DNA of 64,000 nt from Methylovulum miyakonense HT12 (GCF_000384075.1 NZ_KB913025.1:1937551-2001550), one strand, 5' to 3'; counted from the stretch's first letter, positions 19,321 to 28,329 are shown. Numbers and translations are program-made. The notes: generated by a model from the sequence alone, not told the origin.

Positions 19321-19419
19321 CCCACACCGTATGCTTTCGATAGCTTCTAAGATGGCGGCCGCCTTGCCCGTCATGAACGGGCAAAAATCCTGACCCCGTT
19401 TCCTTTCGCTGCCGTTGTT

Positions 19420-22400
19420 ATGCCACAGACCCCCAACCTTGTTTATCGCCTGCCCGACAAGGCGGATTTGCGCCTCGCATTTTTCCTGGTGCTGCTAGTG
19501 CCAGCCCGGCTTTGTTTTGCCGAAGCCAGCAACAACACGCCTGTCGAGTTGGACACTGTGATTGTTGAAGGCCAGAAATACACCAAGCTTGGCCCCGGCG
19601 AAGGCCTGCAGTTAAGCAAAGAACAAATTCCCGGCAACGTCCAATCCATCACCAGCCAAGACATTAAAGATTCCATGGCGACCAGTTTGGGAGATCTGAT
19701 GAATTCCCGTTTGCAATCGGTGAATGTCAACGACTATCAAGGCAACCCTTTCCAAATGGACATCAGCTACCGGGGTTTTTCGGCTTCGCCGCAAATCGGC
19801 ACGCCGCAAGGCTTGTCGGTGTTTCTCGATGGTGTCAGGGTTAACGAGCCGTTTGGCGATATTGTCAATTGGGATTTGATCCCGATGAACGCGTTGTCGG
19901 GCATGGATGTGTTTCCGGGTTCCAATCCGCTGTTTGGCCTCAATACTTTGGGTGGGGCGTTGTCACTACGGACCAAAAATGGTTTTGAAGACCCTGGCGT
20001 TAACCTCAGTTTCCAAGGCGGTTCTTGGGATAGAAAAAAAGGCGAGGTGTCGGCGGGATGGAATAATGGCGTGTTGGGTGGATTTTTGGCGTTTACCGGA
20101 TTTGACGAAGAAGGCTGGCGGATGAATTCGCCGTCACAAGTCAAACAAGGTTTTGCCCGTGTTGATTGGCGTGGCGAACAGTTTTCTTTAAAAGCCAGCA
20201 CTTTGCTGGCGGGCAACCAATTGCTGGGCAATGGCCTGGTTCCGACTGAGTTATACCGGCAAGACCCCACCGCCGTGTTCAGCTCGCCGGACAGCACCGA
20301 AAACGATTTGCAGCAATACAGCTTAGGTGGTGAGTTTTACTTTAACGGCCATCTCAGCCTGACCGGACAAATCTACCGCCGTGACAGCAACCGGAAATCT
20401 GTTGCAGGCGATATTTATGAAGATTTTCAAGACATGGACAGTGGCTGGGCCAATCCGCTACGCGCCAACGGCACACGCACTGGGCAACCGGTTTGCCGTT
20501 ACCAGGATGCCAATAAAGATGGCGTACCGGACTATGGTTTGGATAGGAATTTTGATGGCCTGATTGATCCTGGCACTATTAACAAACCATTGAACGCCCG
20601 CAATCAGGATTATGTGACCTTAGTGCCGCCGATGGAAGCTGATTGCGATCAAGTCAATTATGTCCCCGTCGGGAAAAATTCCGGGCCGCGTAATGGTGCA
20701 GCGGGTGATCCGAAAAACCAACGCCCCGGCCTGTCGTCCAAAGGTTGGGTGAAAGGCACGCCGGTTGGCGTGTTGGGCAGCACCGCTATTGAACAAATGA
20801 CCGATGGCGCATCTATGCAATTAAACTGGGATAGCGAACAGCATAAATTCATGGTCGGCGGCTCGGCTGATCTGTCAGATTCTGATTTTGACACCAGCCA
20901 ACGCCTAGGCTTGATGGACGCATCACACCGCGTCTACCTCGCCCCCAAAGCGATAGCACCGTTGTTTGTCGCGGCGCGGGAGGACATCCACAACAATTCT
21001 TTTGTCGGTAAATCCAACACCTTCAGCGGCTATTTTAGCGAGACCTTTTCGCCAAAAAATAACCTGCATCTGAGCGTTTCGGGGCGATTTAACCATACCC
21101 AAGTGAGCAATAAGCTCAGGGCGAGGACGCGGGCGGGGTTTGAAAATCTGCATGATATTGTTGACCTCAACACCTACCGCCCTACGGTGATTGTTTGCCA
21201 AGGCACCGATCCGGCTTCGTGTGGGGATACGCCTAACTACAATTTACGGGCGAATTGGGATAAGGACGTGTTGCTGTCACAAGACCCGTATTACGGTTTG
21301 GGCAAATACAGCGAAACGCCGACTGCGGAGCAATTTGAATACAATGCCTTCAATCCCTCTTTGGGCATCAGTTACTTACCATTCAAAGACAGCCAAATGG
21401 CGGCGAAAGACTTGAATGTTTTTTTTAACTGGAGCCAAGGCACCAGAACCCCGTCCAGTGTTGAATTGGGTTGCGCTTATGACGGTACGCTGGTGCCGCA
21501 GACCCCAGGCGACCCGAATTCACCCAAAGTCCCGAAAAGTGTCGCTTCGATTGGTGGGGCCTGCACCTTGCCAACATCACTATCCGGTGACCCGTATTTG
21601 CCGCAAATTTTTGCCAATTCTTATGAAGTGGGGATGCGCGGCAAAGTCTTTGGGGATTGGGAATGGAACACCAGCTTGTACCGCACCGATTTGCGCGATG
21701 ATATTTATCTGGTCGGCATCACTGCCAGCCGCAGTTTTTTTGACACTATCGGCGACACCCGCAGGCAAGGCTTGGAATTGGGCTTTTCCGGCAAAGTCGG
21801 CATCGTCGATTTCCGCGCCAATTACGGCCTGACCGAAGCGACTTTCCAATCTAATTTGTTCATGGTCAGCCCGCACAATAGCAGCGCCGCCGTCAGTACG
21901 CCCCTGGAACCCAAATACGATGAATCGGGCAGGCCATTGGAAGCCATCCAGGATATGATCCAAATCCAACCCGGTGACCGAATGCCGGGCATCCCGCTAC
22001 ATAACCTCAATGTTAACGCCAACCTGCATCTTACCCAAAAGTGGGAGTTCGGTGTCGGCATGGTGGCACATTCTTCGTCGTTTGTGCGCGGCAATGAAAA
22101 CAACGGGCATAGCCAAGGCGCGTATGACTATATCGAACGCCCCAACAGCACCGGTACGGGCATGGAACTGATCCGCCTGCGGCAATTTACCGATGCGGGG
22201 ACTGTGCCTGGTTATGTCATTTTCAACCTGAAAAGCCGTTACGACCTAACGAAAGGTTTTTCGGTGTTTGGTATGGTCAACAATGTCTTCGATACCCAAT
22301 ACGCCACGGCAGGACGCTTAGGCATCAACCCCTTTTCGCCTTCCGAAAAAGGCGCGGTTGGTTCTAGCGGCTGGAATTACAATTCCAATGACTGGCTCAA

Positions 22401-22470
22401 CACCACGCTCATCGGCCCCGGCGCGCCCCGCGCTTATTGGGCGGGGATTGAATACCGGTTTGAGTTGTAG
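19420..22470 (+). CDS. TonB-dependent receptor with tandem calcium-type loops
   Basis: A 1016-residue outer-membrane receptor: signal peptide (cleavage near CFA-EAS), a TonB-box-like VELDTVIVEG, plug domain about 70-190 (QDIKDSMATSLGDLM, GGALSLRT), then a 22-strand-type barrel ending in an aromatic/hydrophobic strand. Between early barrel strands are two consecutive DxNxDGxxD loops, D363-D371 and D375-D383, spaced 12 residues as in thrombospondin-type-3 or dockerin calcium sites. It lies directly upstream of mxaD, mxaB and mxaF. By analogy with LanA, the receptor tied to lanthanide uptake in a methanotroph, it may take up a metal complex; this is inference. Confidence 0.85.
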   Translation: MPQTPNLVYRLPDKADLRLAFFLVLLVPARLCFAEASNNTPVELDTVIVEGQKYTKLGPGEGLQLSKEQIPGNVQSITSQDIKDSMATSLGDLMNSRLQSVNVNDYQGNPFQMDISYRGFSASPQIGTPQGLSVFLDGVRVNEPFGDIVNWDLIPMNALSGMDVFPGSNPLFGLNTLGGALSLRTKNGFEDPGVNLSFQGGSWDRKKGEVSAGWNNGVLGGFLAFTGFDEEGWRMNSPSQVKQGFARVDWRGEQFSLKASTLLAGNQLLGNGLVPTELYRQDPTAVFSSPDSTENDLQQYSLGGEFYFNGHLSLTGQIYRRDSNRKSVAGDIYEDFQDMDSGWANPLRANGTRTGQPVCRYQDANKDGVPDYGLDRNFDGLIDPGTINKPLNARNQDYVTLVPPMEADCDQVNYVPVGKNSGPRNGAAGDPKNQRPGLSSKGWVKGTPVGVLGSTAIEQMTDGASMQLNWDSEQHKFMVGGSADLSDSDFDTSQRLGLMDASHRVYLAPKAIAPLFVAAREDIHNNSFVGKSNTFSGYFSETFSPKNNLHLSVSGRFNHTQVSNKLRARTRAGFENLHDIVDLNTYRPTVIVCQGTDPASCGDTPNYNLRANWDKDVLLSQDPYYGLGKYSETPTAEQFEYNAFNPSLGISYLPFKDSQMAAKDLNVFFNWSQGTRTPSSVELGCAYDGTLVPQTPGDPNSPKVPKSVASIGGACTLPTSLSGDPYLPQIFANSYEVGMRGKVFGDWEWNTSLYRTDLRDDIYLVGITASRSFFDTIGDTRRQGLELGFSGKVGIVDFRANYGLTEATFQSNLFMVSPHNSSAAVSTPLEPKYDESGRPLEAIQDMIQIQPGDRMPGIPLHNLNVNANLHLTQKWEFGVGMVAHSSSFVRGNENNGHSQGAYDYIERPNSTGTGMELIRLRQFTDAGTVPGYVIFNLKSRYDLTKGFSVFGMVNNVFDTQYATAGRLGINPFSPSEKGAVGSSGWNYNSNDWLNTTLIGPGAPRAYWAGIEYRFEL

Positions 22471-22533
22471 GTTTTACGCCCGTTCCCACACTGCCCCAGA
22501 GGGTAAGCTCCGGCTTCACTGCCCACAGTTAAG

Positions 22534-22637
22534 CAACACAGCCGTTCGTGCTGAGCTTGTCGAAGCATGAACGGCTGTGTTGCGGGAGTCGGATTTTTCC
22601 ATTCATCCTTCGACAAGCTCAGGACGAACGGAAAAAT
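22534..22637. repeat. REP-like inverted repeats downstream of the TonB receptor
   Basis: Two nested hairpins: CAACACAGCCGTTC (22534-22547) with its complement at 22569-22582, and a second built on TTTTTCC...GGAAAAA. Both carry the AGCTTGTCGAAG / CTTCGACAAGCT core seen in many proteobacterial REP-type repeats. They may also serve as a transcription end for the receptor gene. Confidence 0.7.
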
Positions 22638-22773
22638 CCTTCACTGTGGGCAATGAAGCTCCGGCTTGGGAACGGACGTGAAAACAGGAATTCTTCCAAT
22701 CAAGATCAGGAATATCCCCCAAGCGGATTTACCATGGTTTATCAATAATAAGCCTTTTTCTAGGAATTTGTTT

Positions 22774-23304
22774 ATGAAGCCCGTCGCTTTTGTGTTTGCC
22801 AGTTTCTTGATATTCCCTGTCCTTGCTCTAGCCCACGGGCCGACTCCCCAAAAAGCTAAGGAAAGCGTCACTATTAACGCGCCCGTCGCCACGGCGTGGG
22901 AGGCAGTAAAGCAATTTGACGGCATCGCCAACTGGCATCCCGATGTCAAACACAGCACAGGCGATGGCAAGCACGAATCCGGCGGCACACGCACTATCAC
23001 GCTGCAAAACGGCGGGCAATTGCTTGAAGAATTGGATTTTTACAGCGATAAAGACCACGAATACAGCTACCGCCTGAAAACCGAAAACGTCCAAGCCTTT
23101 CCGGCGAGTTCCTATTCCGTGACCTTACAAGTCAGCCCTGGCAGCGATGCCGGCCATAGCACCGTGGTGTTAAAAAGCCGTTTTTATCGCGGCGACACGG
23201 GCAATACGCCACCCGAAAATCTGAATGACGAGGCGGCGGTGAAAGCGATGAATGGGTTTTTTAAGGATGGCTTGGCAGGGCTTAAAGCCCAAGTCGAGAA
23301 ATAA
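22774..23304 (+). CDS. mxaD: Methanol oxidation accessory protein MxaD
   Basis: A 176-residue periplasmic protein: signal peptide (MKPVAFVFASFLIFPVLALA-HG) then an SRPBCC/polyketide-cyclase-like domain with the typical VTINAPVATAWEAVKQFDG start and FYRGDTGNTPPE later. MxaD helps the interaction of methanol dehydrogenase with cytochrome cL in other methylotrophs. The ATG at 22774 has AGGAA 7 bases upstream; an in-frame extension to 22666 lacks signal character. Here it stands outside the main operon, convergent with mxaB. Confidence 0.9.
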   Translation: MKPVAFVFASFLIFPVLALAHGPTPQKAKESVTINAPVATAWEAVKQFDGIANWHPDVKHSTGDGKHESGGTRTITLQNGGQLLEELDFYSDKDHEYSYRLKTENVQAFPASSYSVTLQVSPGSDAGHSTVVLKSRFYRGDTGNTPPENLNDEAAVKAMNGFFKDGLAGLKAQVEK

Positions 23305-23325
23305 CCAGGCTAAGCGGTAGGGTGG

Positions 23326-23350
23326 GGTGGGCTGTTTTGCCCACCTTTTA
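23326..23350. terminator. Terminator between mxaD and mxaB, within a GTGGGC repeat
   Basis: GGTGGGC (23326-23332) pairs with GCCCACC (23339-23345) followed by TTTT. It is a half copy of the GTAGGGTGGGC repeat family found also at 26286 and 29343, and sits between the convergent ends of mxaD and mxaB. Confidence 0.6.
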
Positions 23351-23356
23351 CGTCAA

Positions 23357-24019
23357 TTATTGCAGCGTATCCTGCGCCCCAATCAAACCCTGCCTAGTCG
23401 CCAACAGCGTCAACTCGGCAATCGTCGCCACCCCCAACTTTTCCTTAATCGCCGTGCCGTGGTTGCACACGGTTTTATAGCTTAAACACAATTTCTCCGC
23501 CGCCTTGTGCGTGGTGTAGCCGTTTGCCAATAGGCAAAACACGTCAAATTCGCGTGGCGACAATAATTTTATCTTTTCCGAATCATCCAAGCCTGAAGTC
23601 ATGGTGGCTGCCAGTTGTTGGGCAAGTTCAGGGTCAACAAACGTACCCCCTTGGGCGATTCTGCCGACGGCGGTTATCAACGTTTCGGGGACGCTGTTTT
23701 TGGTGATATAGCCTTTCGCCCCGGCCTTTAAGGCGCGGGTGACGTAGACCAGTTCGTTGTGGATGCTGAACACCAAGATTTTGGCGTGGGGATCGCGGCT
23801 GATGAGCCGCCGGATAGTCTCAAAACCGCCAATGCCGGGCATCGACAAGTCCAGCACGACCAAGTCGGGTTGATGCTGGTTATATAACTGGCAGGCGGTT
23901 TCGCCCCGGTCGGCTTCGTAAATTTGCCCGATGTTTTCCGATAAGGACAGATAGGTTTTATAACCCGCCCTGACCACCGCATGGTCATCGACCAACAAGA
24001 CATTGACTTTTTGTGACAC
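23357..24019 (-). CDS. mxaB: Methanol dehydrogenase response regulator MxaB
   Basis: A 220-residue LuxR/NarL-type response regulator: receiver with VDDHA, phospho-acceptor Asp57 (LDLSMPG), KGYITK, and a C-terminal helix-turn-helix (LSPREFDVFCLLANG). It has no kinase beside it. The frame runs 50 residues further upstream, but a GTG at 24019 with a near-perfect AAGGAGGA ribosome site gives a receiver-type N-terminus (VSQKVNVLLVDD) and is chosen. It is divergent from mxaF, the usual place of mxaB in methanotrophs, where it is needed for mxa expression. It closely resembles the regulator at 16114. Confidence 0.9.
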   Translation of the reverse strand: MSQKVNVLLVDDHAVVRAGYKTYLSLSENIGQIYEADRGETACQLYNQHQPDLVVLDLSMPGIGGFETIRRLISRDPHAKILVFSIHNELVYVTRALKAGAKGYITKNSVPETLITAVGRIAQGGTFVDPELAQQLAATMTSGLDDSEKIKLLSPREFDVFCLLANGYTTHKAAEKLCLSYKTVCNHGTAIKEKLGVATIAELTLLATRQGLIGAQDTLQ

Positions 24020-24112
24020 CTTATCCTCCTTCCCGATAAAACGCCCATGATGCCGTGTTTGCGATACCGGGACTATAGGAGGATTTCCTTTTTTGGTTTT
24101 GATTGGAAAAGA

Positions 24113-24247
24113 TTGTCCACGAAAAGCACGAAAAAAAGCGTGAGGGCGTTGATGCTGGTTACCAAGCCGCATTGGTAACCAGCGTAAAAATCTGCCATTA
24201 AGTTAATGTACGGCGTTTTTCGTGCTTTTCGTGTCTTTCGTGGACAA
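24113..24247. repeat. 135-bp palindromic element between mxaB and mxaF (TTGTCCACGAA family)
   Basis: Ends TTGTCCACGAAAAGCACGAAA and its complement form a terminal inverted repeat; inside is a separate perfect 12-bp inverted repeat, GCTGGTTACCAA (24154-24165) with TTGGTAACCAGC (24172-24183). The family recurs at 30073, 31132 and 33753. It sits 215-350 bp upstream of mxaF and about 95 bp from mxaB, in the control region. The rest of 24020-24462 has no gene. Confidence 0.8.
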
Positions 24248-24462
24248 TTATTAACAGGAATATTTCACGCAATTTTGCCGCCATTTTCCCGGCTGTTTTA
24301 GAGGCTTATTCCGTAACGGCCTGCCTGCCTCCTCCCGTATCATTCCTGTCCAGCATAGCCGGGTGTCCTAAGCAACCATTGCTCGATCAAGCAAGCCAAG
24401 CACTTTCGGGACACACGGCTAGGCCCTATTGAACACACACCAAATAACATTCTGGAGGAATC

Positions 24463-26271
24463 ATGCGGATTTTGAAAATGGCCGGTTATGCAGGACGCAC
24501 TGCATTGGCGGCGGGCATACTCTTGGCGTTGGCGCAACCCGCGCAGGCGAATAAGGAGCTGGACAAGCTGTCACGCCAAAACACCAGCTGGGTGATGCAG
24601 ACCAAAGATTACAGCGCGACCCATTTTAGCGAGCTGTACGACATCAATATCACCAACGTCAAAAACCTCAAACCGGTCTGGTCATTTTCCACGGGCGTGT
24701 TGAACGGCCACGAAGGCGGCCCCTTGGTCGTCAACGGCATCATGTATGTCCACACCCCGTACCCGAACAATATTTTCGCCATCGACTTGAACGAGCCGGG
24801 CAAAATCCTCTGGGAATTCAAACCTAAACAAAACCCGGCGGCCCGCGCCGTGGCCTGTTGTGACGTGGTTAACCGCGGCTTGGCCTACGCACCGGAAGGC
24901 AACGGTTATCCGGCGACCATTTTCCAAAACCAATTGGACGGGCATATCGTTGCCTTGAATGCCAAGACCGGTGAACTGCTTTGGAAAATGGAAAACTCCG
25001 ACATTGCCATGGGTTCAACGTTAACGGTCGCGCCGTTTGTCGTCAAGGACAAGGTCATCGTCGGCAGCTCCGGCGCGGAATTGGGCGTGCGCGGTTACGC
25101 CACCGCCTACAACATCAAGGACGGCAAGCAGGCCTGGCGCGTTTACGCCACCGGCCCGGATGAAGACATCAAATTGGCGAAAGATTTCAATAAGGCCAAC
25201 CCGCATTACGGGCAGTTTGGTTTGGGGCTAAAAACCTGGGAAGGCGACGCGTGGAAAATCGGCGGCGGTACCAACTGGGGCTGGTACGCCTTTGACCCTG
25301 ACCTGGACATGCTCTATTACGGTTCCGGCAACCCGGCGCCGTGGAACGAAACCATGCGCCCTGGTGACAACAAATGGACGATGACCATCTGGGGGCGTGA
25401 TGTCAACACGGGCGAAGCGAAATTTGGCTACCAAAAAACCCCGCATGACGAATGGGACTATGCGGGCGTCAATTACATGGGGCTATCCGAACAAGTGGTC
25501 GATGGCAAGAAAACCAAGTTGCTGACCCATCCCGACCGTAACGGCTTGGTGTACACGCTAAACCGTGAAAACGGCGATCTGGTCAATGCCTTCAAGATTG
25601 ACGACACCGTTAACTGGGTGAAGAAAGTCGACCTGAAAACCGGCTTGCCAGTCCGTGACCCTGAATATTCGACGCACATGGATCACGAGGCCAAAGGCAT
25701 TTGCCCATCCGCGATGGGCTACCACAACCAAGGTATCGAATCTTACGACCCTGCGAAAAAGCTGTTCTTCATGGGCATCAACCACATCTGTATGGATTGG
25801 GAACCGTTCATGCTGCCGTACCGCGCAGGCCAGTTCTTCGTCGGCGCGACCTTGAACATGTACCCAGGCCCGAAAGGCACGTTAGGCCAAGTCAAGGCCA
25901 TGAACTCCGTCACTGGCGAGTTTGAATGGGAAGTGAAAGAGAAATTCGCGGTCTGGGGCGGCACGACCGCCACCGCCGGGGACTTGGTGTTTTACGGTAC
26001 CTTGGATGGTTACATCAAAGCCCTGAATTCCAAAACCGGTGAAGAGCTGTGGAAATTCAAACTGCCTTCCGGCGTTATCGGCCACCCTATCACTTACCTG
26101 CATAACGGCAAGCAATATGTGGCGATTTATTACGGGGTCGGTGGCTGGCCCGGCGTAGGTTTGGTGTTTGACCTGAAAGACCCGACAGCGGGCTTAGGTG
26201 CGGTGGGTGCGTTTAAAGAATTGGCGCATTACACGCAAATGGGCGGCGGTGTGATGGTGTTTGCGCTGTAG
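24463..26271 (+). CDS. mxaF: Methanol dehydrogenase large subunit MxaF (calcium type)
   Basis: A 602-residue periplasmic PQQ enzyme that oxidises methanol to formaldehyde. Signal peptide to about residue 27 (PAQA-NKE), then the eight-bladed propeller. The vicinal disulfide Cys pair that stacks on PQQ is in AVACCDVV. The active site reads HDEWDYAG (residues 328-335): the catalytic Asp332 is followed two places later by Ala334, where lanthanide-dependent XoxF has Asp, so this is the Ca2+-type enzyme. A strong GGAGGA ribosome site is 3 bases before the ATG. Codon use is strongly C-biased, as for a highly expressed gene. It is the first gene of mxaFJGI. Confidence 0.98.
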   Translation: MRILKMAGYAGRTALAAGILLALAQPAQANKELDKLSRQNTSWVMQTKDYSATHFSELYDINITNVKNLKPVWSFSTGVLNGHEGGPLVVNGIMYVHTPYPNNIFAIDLNEPGKILWEFKPKQNPAARAVACCDVVNRGLAYAPEGNGYPATIFQNQLDGHIVALNAKTGELLWKMENSDIAMGSTLTVAPFVVKDKVIVGSSGAELGVRGYATAYNIKDGKQAWRVYATGPDEDIKLAKDFNKANPHYGQFGLGLKTWEGDAWKIGGGTNWGWYAFDPDLDMLYYGSGNPAPWNETMRPGDNKWTMTIWGRDVNTGEAKFGYQKTPHDEWDYAGVNYMGLSEQVVDGKKTKLLTHPDRNGLVYTLNRENGDLVNAFKIDDTVNWVKKVDLKTGLPVRDPEYSTHMDHEAKGICPSAMGYHNQGIESYDPAKKLFFMGINHICMDWEPFMLPYRAGQFFVGATLNMYPGPKGTLGQVKAMNSVTGEFEWEVKEKFAVWGGTTATAGDLVFYGTLDGYIKALNSKTGEELWKFKLPSGVIGHPITYLHNGKQYVAIYYGVGGWPGVGLVFDLKDPTAGLGAVGAFKELAHYTQMGGGVMVFAL

Positions 26272-26285
26272 TGTAGAACGCATCT

Positions 26286-26358
26286 GTAGGGTGGGCACGT
26301 TGTTTTGCCCACCGATTTATTCGCTCTAAGGTGGGCAGAACAGCGTTGCCCACCCTAC
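26286..26358. repeat. GTAGGGTGGGC palindromic repeat between mxaF and mxaJ
   Basis: A 73-bp element with inverted ends GTAGGGTGGGCA...TGCCCACCCTAC and an inner GCCCACC/GGTGGGC pair. A near copy is at 29343-29416. In mRNA it would form a stable hairpin just after mxaF, which could protect the mxaF end or reduce read-through to mxaJ. Confidence 0.85.
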
Positions 26359-26404
26359 GAAGAAACCACAGATTCGCTTCACTGCCAAAAATTGGAAATA
26401 AAAC

Positions 26405-27253
26405 ATGCCATTAACAAAAAAACACTTATTCGCCGTTGTCTGCCTGGGCTTAAGCCTATCCACCGCCTACGCCGACGACAGCACCTTAAAAATCTGTGCC
26501 GCCGAAGATGAAATGCCGTACTCCAACAACAACGGCGAAGGTTTTGAAAACAAACTCGCCCAGTTAGTCGGGGAAGCATTGCACAAAAAAGTCGAGTACG
26601 TCTATTGGAGTGACCCGCGCTATTACCTGCGCGACACCTTGGACAAAGGTTTGTGCGATGCCGTGATCGGCGTGGACACGGGCGACCCGCGCGTGTCCAC
26701 CAGTGTGCCGTATTACCGTTCCGGCTATGTGTTCATCACCCGCCAGAGCGAGCAATTGGACATCGAAAATTGGGATAGCGAAGCTTTGCAAAAAGCCCGG
26801 CGCATCGCCTTTGTGCCGGGTTCGCCCGCCGAAGTGATGCTACGCGCCATCGGGCGCTATAACGACCTGTTCAATTATTCACAGGAGCTGGCCGGTTTTA
26901 AATCCAGGCGCAACCAATACGTCAAATACGACACCGCAAAACTGGTCAGCGAAGTGTCCTCCGGCCATGCCGAAGTGGCGGCGTTGTGGGGGCCGGCGGC
27001 GGGGCGTTATGTCAAAGCTGCTGTCACGCCGTTGACGATGACCGTTATTCCTGACACCAATAAGCGTGCCGATGGCGAGAAGGTTGGCCATCACTACAGC
27101 ACCTCGATGGCGGTGCGTAAAGGCAACGAAGCCCTGCTGGCGCAACTGAACCACGTCATTAAAGCGAAACAACCGGAAATCCGGCAGTTGCTCGAAGCCG
27201 AAGGCATACCCTTGCTGGACGCGGAAGCCGTTGCCGTCGCCGCAACCCATTAA
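26405..27253 (+). CDS. mxaJ: Methanol oxidation protein MxaJ
   Basis: A 282-residue periplasmic protein with signal peptide (cleavage near AYA-DD) and the fold of family-3 extracellular solute-binding proteins (LKICAAEDEMPYSNNNGEGFENKLA). MxaJ is a required assembly factor for methanol dehydrogenase, thought to act as a chaperone for the apo enzyme rather than in transport. It sits in its usual place between mxaF and mxaG, with 15 bp to mxaG. Confidence 0.94.
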   Translation: MPLTKKHLFAVVCLGLSLSTAYADDSTLKICAAEDEMPYSNNNGEGFENKLAQLVGEALHKKVEYVYWSDPRYYLRDTLDKGLCDAVIGVDTGDPRVSTSVPYYRSGYVFITRQSEQLDIENWDSEALQKARRIAFVPGSPAEVMLRAIGRYNDLFNYSQELAGFKSRRNQYVKYDTAKLVSEVSSGHAEVAALWGPAAGRYVKAAVTPLTMTVIPDTNKRADGEKVGHHYSTSMAVRKGNEALLAQLNHVIKAKQPEIRQLLEAEGIPLLDAEAVAVAATH

Positions 27254-27268
27254 GGAAAAAACCAGCGC

Positions 27269-27739
27269 ATGAAATTATCAACCCTCACCCTATGTGCGTC
27301 GTTCGCACTATTTTTCAGCACCGCCCAGGCCGACATCAGCCTGCATAACGCCATCACTGGCGAAGCCTTGGATTTGAGTTTCGCCAAAAAAGGCGGCAAC
27401 ACCGATGCCTTCAAGCAGTTTATGCAGGACGGCAAAAACCCTTACAACGGCAACAAGGACATCGTGGAAAAAGGCAAAAGCCTCTACATGACGGGCTGCT
27501 CCGGTTGCCACGGCCATGAGGCGGAAGGCAAGCTCGGCCCCGGTCTGGCGGACGATTATTGGACCTACCCGCGCAACGCCACCGACCAAGGCTTGTTTGA
27601 ACTGTTGTTCGGCGGTGCCAACGGCATGATGGGGCCGCAGTACGTCAACTTTAACACCGATGAAATGTTGCAAATCATGGCCTTTATCCGCGACATCTAC
27701 ACGGGTGATCCGAAAAAGGCCAAATGGTTAAACCAATAA
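27269..27739 (+). CDS. mxaG: Cytochrome cL (MxaG), electron acceptor of methanol dehydrogenase
   Basis: A 156-residue periplasmic c-type cytochrome: signal peptide (TAQA-DIS), one haem motif CSGCH with preceding SLYMTG, and the distal Met in NGMMGPQYV. It takes electrons from the PQQ of MxaF and hands them to a class I cytochrome. The gene is in the expected order and spaced 15 and 13 bp from its neighbours. Confidence 0.95.
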   Translation: MKLSTLTLCASFALFFSTAQADISLHNAITGEALDLSFAKKGGNTDAFKQFMQDGKNPYNGNKDIVEKGKSLYMTGCSGCHGHEAEGKLGPGLADDYWTYPRNATDQGLFELLFGGANGMMGPQYVNFNTDEMLQIMAFIRDIYTGDPKKAKWLNQ

Positions 27740-27752
27740 CGAGGATAACACG

Positions 27753-28040
27753 ATGAAAAAATTAGCATTACTCAGCTTGGCGGTGGTTGCCGCCGGATTG
27801 TCCGCATCAGCATCGGCTTACGATGGCACCAACTGCAAAGAACCCGGCGTGTGCTGGGAGCCGAAACCCGGCTATCCCGACAAAGTCGCAGGCAGCAAAT
27901 ACGATCCCAAGCATGATGTCAACGAACTGAATAAACAAGCCCAATCGGTTAAGGAAATGGAAGCGCGTAACGAGAAACGCCGCCTGAATTTCGTTAAAAC
28001 CGGCAAGTTTGTTTATGACGTGGATGAAATCGCCAATTAA
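27753..28040 (+). CDS. mxaI: Methanol dehydrogenase small subunit MxaI
   Basis: A 95-residue precursor: signal peptide to about residue 22 (SASA-YDG), then a short mature subunit with the single disulfide pair in TNCKEPGVCWEPKPGYP and a long Lys-rich helix that wraps the large subunit. Sequence and size match MxaI, which is found only with calcium-type MxaF. It is the last gene before a repeat-rich gap and a terminator. Confidence 0.97.
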   Translation: MKKLALLSLAVVAAGLSASASAYDGTNCKEPGVCWEPKPGYPDKVAGSKYDPKHDVNELNKQAQSVKEMEARNEKRRLNFVKTGKFVYDVDEIAN

Positions 28041-28059
28041 GTTTGGCGGTTTTTTAGAA

Positions 28060-28133
28060 GTAGGATGGGCTGACGAAAGGAAGCCCATCAGTTACGCCCA
28101 ATGATGCGCTTCCCTTCGTTCAGCACATCCTAC
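28060..28133. repeat. GTAGGATGGGCTGACGAA palindromic repeat after mxaI
   Basis: A 74-bp inverted-repeat element with ends GTAGGATGGGCTGA and TCAGCACATCCTAC and inner GAAGCCCATC. The same family is inserted in frame in the RND pump gene at 50995-51091. Confidence 0.8.
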
Positions 28134-28140
28134 GGGTTGC

Positions 28141-28254
28141 GCTCGTTCCCAAGCTCTAGCTTGGGAATGCAGGATTGGAAGCTCTAGCTTCCTGCCTTTC
28201 TCGAAGCTAGAGCTTCTGAGACTTGAGTTCCCAAGCTAAAGCTTGGGAACGAGC
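28141..28254. repeat. GTTCCCAAGCT palindromic repeat cluster
   Basis: Outer arms GCTCGTTCCCAAGCT and AGCTTGGGAACGAGC enclose two more GAAGCTCTAGCTTC-type hairpins. Related copies lie at 30135-30269, 33805-33921 and 34857-34890. Confidence 0.85.
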
Positions 28255-28290
28255 GAATCCGGCAATTTTTTAGACTAATTCCCCCTCAAT

Positions 28291-28319
28291 TCCGGCAAGT
28301 CTCCTTGCCGGATTTTTTT
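28291..28319 (+). terminator. Strong intrinsic terminator just before mxaR
   Basis: TCCGGCAAG / CTTGCCGGA, a perfect 9-bp stem with a TCTC loop, followed by seven T. It ends 11 bases before the mxaR start, so it should separate mxaFJGI from mxaR and the maturation genes. Confidence 0.88.
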
Positions 28320-28329
28320 ACAGAAAACC

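Noticed and set aside
19020-19419. Cobalamin riboswitch before the TonB receptor
   Set aside because: I looked for the B12-box pattern and did not find it; only two simple hairpins are present.
24463-26271. Lanthanide-dependent XoxF
   Set aside because: The residue two places after the catalytic Asp is Ala (HDEWDYAG), and mxaG and mxaI follow, so it is MxaF.
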